From Aliarcobacter cryaerophilus ATCC 43158 (lineage in GTDB: Bacteria; Campylobacterota; Campylobacteria; Campylobacterales; Arcobacteraceae): 64,000 bases of DNA. Shown piece by piece: positions 58,855 to 64,000 of this stretch. Within the stretch, counting starts at the first letter, position 1; the number at the start of each line of letters is the position of its first letter. Location of the stretch: assembly GCF_003660105.1 (NCBI RefSeq), contig NZ_CP032823.1:372001-436000 (forward strand), in the 5' to 3' direction. The notes beneath the pieces are model-generated. The model had not been told where the DNA came from. It worked only from the letters and a program-made list of their open reading frames with translations, and searched no databases. The translations under genes and the position numbers were made by a program.

Positions 58855-61341
58855 ATGCGACTACTTTTGATCTACTTTTACAAAGATTTTGGAACTTTTG
58901 AAAAAGGTTCGATAATTCATCTATCAAAAAAATATAAATTTAGCATTGATAAAGAAAAATCTACGCTAAATGAATTTTATTTTAATAAAGAAGAAAATCC
59001 AAATTTTATTGATGATTTTTATTCAGAAAATAAAAATATTGATATTGGTGTACTTATTGGTGAAAATGGTACAGGGAAAAGTGTACTTTTAAACTCTATT
59101 AGAGATAAAAAAAATGATTATTCAATAGTAGTTTATGAAGAAAATAATAGTTTTTATATGATAGAAAATGATTTGTTTAAAATTGAAAAGAATGAAGTAT
59201 GTAAAAGATTAGATATTCCTTTTAATGAAGATAATCATTTTACAGTTGAGATAAATAATAAAAAAGTAAATAAATGTAGAGCTTTTAAGTCAATTTATTA
59301 TAGTTCAATACTAGAAAAAATAAATAAAAATCTAAATGATGATTTTGATATTTCAAATATGTATTTACTCAATAAAATAGAAGAAAATAGTTTAGAAAAA
59401 AAATTAGAATCATTAGAAATCAATGATTTACATAAGATGAATAATTTTAAATATGATATTAAAACAGATTTATCAGAAACATTTTTTGAAGATGCAAAAG
59501 AATTTATAAAAAATTCATATATTTTACTTTTTGAAAGAACAATGGATGAAATAAGAAATAAAAAAGATTCTGAAAAATTTGAACAGATTTATCATCAATT
59601 ATCTGATTTTATTAGAAAAGATATCATTGAATTTTATTTGAATGAAAAAAATTTACATATAAATGAATTTAAAAATGATGAAGTATTACTAAATGAATAT
59701 TTAGAAAAATATGAAAAAGAATTTGAGCGTTTTTTTATTATTGAGAATAAAGATAAAAATGAGATATTTCTAGAAGTAGAACAAAGAATGAAAATTCATA
59801 AAAATCAATTATTTGATGATGAATTTATAAATAAACTCTTAAAAATTGATTTTAATATTTCTAAGAAAAGTAATGAAGAAATAAAAATAATTTTAGATGA
59901 AATAAAGAAATTATTTAAAATATTTCATTCTCCATTTAAAGATAAAGATAAAGATGAAGAAACAATATTTAGGTATTTTAATATCAAAAAAAATCTCGAA
60001 ACATGTATTGAAATAATAGAGTTTAAAACAAGAAATATCAAAGAAATAAAGAAAACATTTAATTTATATAAAATTTATTATTTATCTATAGAATTTGGTA
60101 TTTTAGATGAGTTTATTAAAAAATTATTTATGGAAAATAAGATAAATGATTTAGTATTTCTTAATCACAAGGATAAAAAAGCTGTTATTAAATTAGACCG
60201 TATTGAATACCCTAAAGAAAAAACAATAAATGAAATTAAGCAAATTATTGAAAATAAGTATTCTTTGTTTTATGATGAAGTTATAAATGATTTTGAAAAT
60301 TTGGATGTTGAGATACTTAAATTATTAATATTAAAAAAAGTAGAAAAATTCCTAAGAGAAAATAAAGATAAAAAAGATAATAGTTATATGACAATTTATG
60401 TTTATTTATCATACCTTTTAAAAAGTAAATTTCTTGAAAATTATGAAAAAGAATTTTTACATAAGAAACTAGAAAAAGAAAGAGATTTAATATTTGAATT
60501 ATTAGTATTACATAATCAAAAATGTAAAGATATTAGTCCTATAATTAAACTAAATCCATCACCTAAAATAGATTTTGTTACATACTATGAATTTATAAAA
60601 AAAACAATTCCTCCTTTTAGTTTTACCTATCATCCTCCAATTTCTTCTGGTCAAAAAGCAAAAGAAGTTATAAATTCAAGAATAAATGATGCAATACAAA
60701 AAATTAATCAAGAAAACTCAAATAAAAATATTTTAATACTTTTAGATGAAGCAGATTTAAAACTTCATTTAGAGTGGCAAAGACAGTTTTTATATGATTT
60801 AATAGAGTTTTTAAATAGTTATTCAAATAATAAGTTTTATGTACTTTATGCCACACATTCACCGATGATATTATCAGATATTACAAATGATAGAGTTGTA
60901 TTTTTGAAAAAAAGAGAAGATAATGCAAATTTTTCAGAAGATAAACAAGATTTTACAAAAAGCACTTTTGGTTCAAATATTTATGATATTTATAGTGATA
61001 GTTTTTTTGTAAATAATTTTATGGGTGAATTTGCACAAAATAAAATAAATGAAGTTATAAAAATAATTTATGAATATAAAGAGAAAAAAGGAAAAAATCC
61101 TGATGAATTTATGCCTAATGAAAAAGCTTTGAATAATTTAAAAATAATAAAGAATATTGGAGAACCACTTTTAAGAAATAAATTAGAAGATGAAATAAAA
61201 TCTTTAGTTAAAGATGACATAATGGAGATTGTAAATAATTTAAAATATATGAAAAATGAAGAAATTGAAAAAGAGTTAGAGAAGTATTCTCAATTTACTC
61301 AAACAAAAGTATTGATGAAATTATTGGAAATTAGAATATGA
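58855..61341 (+). CDS. large AAA/ABC-type ATPase of a Septu-like defence pair (PtuA-like)
   Basis: 828 residues, longer than typical PtuA. The Walker A GENGTGKS is at residues 69-76. A very long Lys/Glu/Ile-rich helical insert (about 90-590) separates it from the ABC signature SSGQKAKEV (about 600), the Walker B NILILLDEADLKLHLEW (about 625-642) and the switch histidine in YATHSPMIL (about 664). This is the SMC/Rad50/OLD-like fold used in Septu, Gabija and retron effectors. The stop overlaps the HNH gene by 4 bases. The coding sequence is exceptionally A-rich. Confidence 0.85.
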   Translation: MRLLLIYFYKDFGTFEKGSIIHLSKKYKFSIDKEKSTLNEFYFNKEENPNFIDDFYSENKNIDIGVLIGENGTGKSVLLNSIRDKKNDYSIVVYEENNSFYMIENDLFKIEKNEVCKRLDIPFNEDNHFTVEINNKKVNKCRAFKSIYYSSILEKINKNLNDDFDISNMYLLNKIEENSLEKKLESLEINDLHKMNNFKYDIKTDLSETFFEDAKEFIKNSYILLFERTMDEIRNKKDSEKFEQIYHQLSDFIRKDIIEFYLNEKNLHINEFKNDEVLLNEYLEKYEKEFERFFIIENKDKNEIFLEVEQRMKIHKNQLFDDEFINKLLKIDFNISKKSNEEIKIILDEIKKLFKIFHSPFKDKDKDEETIFRYFNIKKNLETCIEIIEFKTRNIKEIKKTFNLYKIYYLSIEFGILDEFIKKLFMENKINDLVFLNHKDKKAVIKLDRIEYPKEKTINEIKQIIENKYSLFYDEVINDFENLDVEILKLLILKKVEKFLRENKDKKDNSYMTIYVYLSYLLKSKFLENYEKEFLHKKLEKERDLIFELLVLHNQKCKDISPIIKLNPSPKIDFVTYYEFIKKTIPPFSFTYHPPISSGQKAKEVINSRINDAIQKINQENSNKNILILLDEADLKLHLEWQRQFLYDLIEFLNSYSNNKFYVLYATHSPMILSDITNDRVVFLKKREDNANFSEDKQDFTKSTFGSNIYDIYSDSFFVNNFMGEFAQNKINEVIKIIYEYKEKKGKNPDEFMPNEKALNNLKIIKNIGEPLLRNKLEDEIKSLVKDDIMEIVNNLKYMKNEEIEKELEKYSQFTQTKVLMKLLEIRI

Positions 61342-62357
61342 TTAGTGTCGAAAATAGTGTAGAAAAAAGAATTTTTCATTTATCAGGAAAAGAAAATGAG
61401 CCAAATTTTATAAAATTTAAAAATGAAATTATTGAAAGTATAAGAAATAATGATTATTCTAATTTACATACATTAAAAGATAATGAATATGCAAAGCAAT
61501 TTTCAGTTTTTATTTTTTATGAAAAAATTCAAAGTCAAATATCAAAAATTTCAAATCACATAATTAAAAACCAATTAGAAAATTTAGAATGGTTCAAAGT
61601 ATTAGTTGGAAATTTTGAAGAGATTAAAGAACTAATACAAAATAATGAATATATTTTAGCCCAAAGGAATCCTGAATTACCTGATTTTAAAAAATATAAA
61701 GATATTTTTGAAGATTTATATGAAAAGCAATTAAGTGGAAATGAAAAGTTAAAAAAACAATTTTTCAATTTATTTGAAAATTTAAACGTTTGTCCATATT
61801 GTAATAGAAATTTTGTAAGTCCAATTTATAAAGAAAATAGTATAGGTACAGATAATAAAAATCAATCACCTGATATTGAACATTTTTTTCCAAAATCAAT
61901 TTATCCCTTTTTATCACTTAGTATTTCAAATCTTTTGCCATCTTGTGCATTTTGTAATAAAATAAAAAGTGATGTTGATACATACAAACATAATTGTTTA
62001 AGTCCTTATGAGATAAAAAATAGTGATTTTAGATTTGATTTTTGTTTAGAATTAAATCAGGTAAAAAAAGTGAAACTAATATCAAAAACTGATTGTAAAA
62101 ACTCAGAAATTCTACATCTTGAATCTTTATATAATGAAGTTCATAGTAGATATATAAATGATATTTTTGAAAATGATTTAAAATATACACGAAAAAATAA
62201 AGAATTTTTAGATACATTTAAAATATTAACCGAAGATGATTATAAAAAAGTATTTAGAAATTATTATAAAGAAGAAGATTTTAATAAAAATCCATTATCA
62301 AAAATGACAAAAGACTTATATAATCAAATAAAAAATTTAAAAGGAGATAAAAGTTGA
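61338..62357 (+). CDS. HNH endonuclease of a Septu-like pair (PtuB-like)
   Basis: 339 residues. Residues about 150-215 hold the HNH core: NVCPYCNRNFVSP (first CxxC), PDIEHFFPKSIYPFLSLS (catalytic His) and NLLPSCAFCNKIKSD (second CxxC and N/K). This is the arrangement of PtuB/TIGR02646-type HNH nucleases found with PtuA in Septu and in some retrons. The ~150 N-terminal residues are helical without a known signature. The start overlaps the ATPase stop (ATGA), and the end overlaps the GNAT start. Confidence 0.85.
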   Translation: MISVENSVEKRIFHLSGKENEPNFIKFKNEIIESIRNNDYSNLHTLKDNEYAKQFSVFIFYEKIQSQISKISNHIIKNQLENLEWFKVLVGNFEEIKELIQNNEYILAQRNPELPDFKKYKDIFEDLYEKQLSGNEKLKKQFFNLFENLNVCPYCNRNFVSPIYKENSIGTDNKNQSPDIEHFFPKSIYPFLSLSISNLLPSCAFCNKIKSDVDTYKHNCLSPYEIKNSDFRFDFCLELNQVKKVKLISKTDCKNSEILHLESLYNEVHSRYINDIFENDLKYTRKNKEFLDTFKILTEDDYKKVFRNYYKEEDFNKNPLSKMTKDLYNQIKNLKGDKS

Positions 62358-62908
62358 ATTTTTATGAAAAAGAACAGAATATGCAAAACCTAAAATTTTC
62401 AATATTAAAAAAAGATGATATAAATGCTGTTGTAGAGATTATAAACAAAGCATATAGAGGGGAAATTTCTGGAAAGGCTTGGACAAGTGAAGGCAAAATC
62501 TTAAGTGGAATTAGAGTAAATGAAGATATGATAAAAGAGATTTTAGAAGAAAAAAATTCTAAAATTTATATTACAAAATTTGAAGATAAAATTGTAGGAA
62601 CTATTCAAGCAAAATTAGAAAACAATTCTATTTATATAGGTTTGTTTGCTGTAAATCCTTATTTTCAAGGAAGTGGAGTTGGAAAAAAGCTTTTAGAATT
62701 TACTGAAAAATCTTCTATGAAGTTATACAATGCAGATAAATTTATAATGCAAGTAATCTCAATAAGAACTGATTTAATAGAGTTTTATAAAAGAAGAGGC
62801 TACAAAGTTACTAACTCTTTTTTGGAGTTTCCAAAATCTGAACTTTGGGATTTTAGAACTAATGAAGAGTTAAAATTTGTAGTTTTAGAAAAAGATATTT
62901 TAAGGTAG
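62354..62908 (+). CDS. GNAT-family N-acetyltransferase
   Basis: 184 residues. Acetyl-CoA-binding motif A in GLFAVNPYFQGSGVGKKLLE, followed by the conserved RRGYKV near the end (IEFYKRRGYKVTNSF). Starts at a TTG that overlaps the HNH stop codon, with AAGGAG 8 bases upstream, so it is in the same transcript. An in-frame ATG lies 9 codons later but has no comparable ribosome site. Substrate unknown; it could be a housekeeping gene of the tamA region or part of the accessory operon. Confidence 0.85.
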   Translation: MNFYEKEQNMQNLKFSILKKDDINAVVEIINKAYRGEISGKAWTSEGKILSGIRVNEDMIKEILEEKNSKIYITKFEDKIVGTIQAKLENNSIYIGLFAVNPYFQGSGVGKKLLEFTEKSSMKLYNADKFIMQVISIRTDLIEFYKRRGYKVTNSFLEFPKSELWDFRTNEELKFVVLEKDILR

Positions 62909-62914
62909 ATAGTA

Positions 62915-64000
62915 TTGTTTAAAATATTTCTAATTATCTCAATACTATTTTTAAACTCTTTTGCAAATGATATAAAAACTATTGACTATAAAGGCGATGT
63001 AGATTTAGTTTTAGGGGATTTTTCTAAATCAAATCTTGATACTATTTGTGGTTTTTCATATCCAGAGATTTATAAAATTTGGAAAAAGAATCCAACTTTT
63101 ACTCCTAAAGATATAGAAAATTGTAGTGAATTATTAAAAGAGTATTCACAAAGCTTAGGTTTTTATAGAGCCAAAATTGATTATGAGATTAAAAATGATA
63201 TTGCGACAATAAATATATTTAGAAATGAAGCTATAAAAGTTTCATCTATAAAAGTAGAAAATGAGTATAAAAAATTTGTAAATTTTACAAAAGATGAGGT
63301 TTTTATCTCTTCAAAGTTTACTGAATCAAAAAAAAATATAAGAAAGTATTTAAATGAAAATGGTTATTCAAAAGCAGATATAAATGCTAAAGCTTATGTA
63401 AATTTGGATGAGTATAAAGTTGAATTAATTTATATAATAACAAAAAACAAACTTCAATACTTTGGTGAGATAAATATTCAAAACAGTGCAAATATTAGTC
63501 AAGAGTTTTTACAAAAAAATATTGAGTTTAAAAAAGGAGCTATATATAACTCAAAACTTATTGATAAAACTTATGAAAACCTATATAACTTTGGCATTTA
63601 TAAAACTATAATAGTTGAGCCAAATCTTAATTCAAATAGTGATTTTATTCCTATAGATATAAAATTAGAAGAAGGCTTTTTCAAAGAAAATATGTTTGGT
63701 TTTGGATACGACAGTGATAAAAAATTTAGATTTAAAGCTCAACATAAAAATGAGAACTTTTTAGGAGATTTAAAACAATTTACAGTAGGAACAAAGGTAA
63801 ATAGTGAAGGCTATGAACTTTACAATAATATCTTTGATCCATATTTTATAAAAGATAATATCTCGTTAAATAACGATATTTCATATGAAAATATGAATTA
63901 TACAAGTTATTCACAAAAGAAGATAGAAGATAGATTGACTTTTTCAAAAGAGATTTTCACTTTACCAAATAGTGTTGGATTTTTAGCTGAGCACTCTACA
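62915..64000 (+). CDS. tamA: outer-membrane assembly factor, TamA/BamA family (5' part, runs off the window)
   Basis: The frame is open from a TTG at 62915 (AAGG about 9 bases upstream) to the window end, 362 codons with no stop. A Sec signal peptide opens it (MFKIFLIISILFLNSFAND). Residues about 22-250 look like three POTRA modules, such as YFGEINIQNSANISQEFLQK then YENLYNFGIYKTIIVEP. A beta-barrel begins near residue 260 with FGFGYDSDKKFRFKAQHKN. POTRA plus barrel of this size fits TamA, which acts with TamB in autotransporter and lipid export; BamA is the alternative but usually has five POTRAs. Confidence 0.85.
   Translation, partial: MFKIFLIISILFLNSFANDIKTIDYKGDVDLVLGDFSKSNLDTICGFSYPEIYKIWKKNPTFTPKDIENCSELLKEYSQSLGFYRAKIDYEIKNDIATINIFRNEAIKVSSIKVENEYKKFVNFTKDEVFISSKFTESKKNIRKYLNENGYSKADINAKAYVNLDEYKVELIYIITKNKLQYFGEINIQNSANISQEFLQKNIEFKKGAIYNSKLIDKTYENLYNFGIYKTIIVEPNLNSNSDFIPIDIKLEEGFFKENMFGFGYDSDKKFRFKAQHKNENFLGDLKQFTVGTKVNSEGYELYNNIFDPYFIKDNISLNNDISYENMNYTSYSQKKIEDRLTFSKEIFTLPNSVGFLAEHST

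Noticed and set aside
58855-62357. Retron with PtuAB-type effector
   Set aside because: No reverse transcriptase gene and no msr/msd-like RNA are found upstream or downstream in the window.
1-64000. CRISPR arrays, tRNA or rRNA genes, intact transposases
   Set aside because: No regularly spaced repeats, no tRNA T-loop consensus in a plausible cloverleaf, and no transposase motifs were seen on either strand.

Overview
The window is about 27% G+C by eye and reads as a chromosome segment of an Arcobacteraceae member (Campylobacterota), most likely Aliarcobacter or close to it. The main reasons are a near-identical homologue of the Arcobacter butzleri sodium channel NavAb (24412-25215), Arcobacter-type chemoreceptor sequence, the ispB-hemA-proS gene order typical of Campylobacterota, and families typical of this phylum (DUF2018- and DUF6394-like proteins). 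No rRNA, tRNA, CRISPR array or intact insertion sequence was seen. Promoters commonly carry the extended -10 form TTGATATAAT, and TTG and GTG starts are frequent.

Layout. 1-4.15 kb: a chemoreceptor (possibly cut by the window edge), then a substrate-binding lipoprotein coupled to a GGDEF-EAL protein. 4.2-8.2 kb: metE (-) with a structured leader, a small Cys-rich protein (-), then trmD-rplS. 8.2-14.9 kb: DedA, a PLP aminotransferase divergent from an AraC/GyrI-like regulator, a Nudix hydrolase, RidA, a split ThrE-type exporter and a D-cysteine desulfhydrase-like enzyme. 14.9-18.5 kb: exbB-exbD, directly coupled to an accessory cassette of an adenine methylase, a DUF262 protein and a HEPN protein. 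18.6-28.2 kb: aldehyde dehydrogenase, MntP, SulP transporter plus universal stress protein, trpS, sodium channel, AI-2E family permease, and coaX-hisG-methyltransferase (-). 28.3-29.6 kb: a major porin (-) with a strong terminator.

29.8-38.0 kb is a long collinear run: aroK, hisD, a DUF2018-like gene, ispB, hemA, proS, mscS and cca. lnt (-) is divergent from yajC-secD-secF and a 56-residue membrane protein missed by size cut-offs. motA-motB and a membrane protein (-) follow. 44.4-54.9 kb: DUF6394-like, leuS, lptE, folC, a primase-like/helicase protein, and mfd.

The stretch between mfd and the tamA-like gene (54.9-62.9 kb) is an accessory and decay zone. It holds a broken SRPBCC/GNAT chimera, a DinB-like plus membrane-protein operon facing a TetR regulator across a perfect 30-bp palindrome, a helix-hairpin-helix pseudogene, a HipA-HipB pair, a Septu-like ATPase/HNH pair, and a GNAT acetyltransferase. 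A BamA/TamA-like gene runs off the right edge.

Most notable: (i) the primase-like helicase at 48897-51014, whose primase-type half appears to have lost its catalytic acidic motif; (ii) the methylase-DUF262-HEPN cassette fused to the exbD stop codon; (iii) the Septu-like pair with a very large ATPase; (iv) a compact G+C-richer in-frame insertion in shikimate kinase; (v) a multi-hairpin metE leader; (vi) genes whose start codon falls at the predicted transcription start (leaderless).
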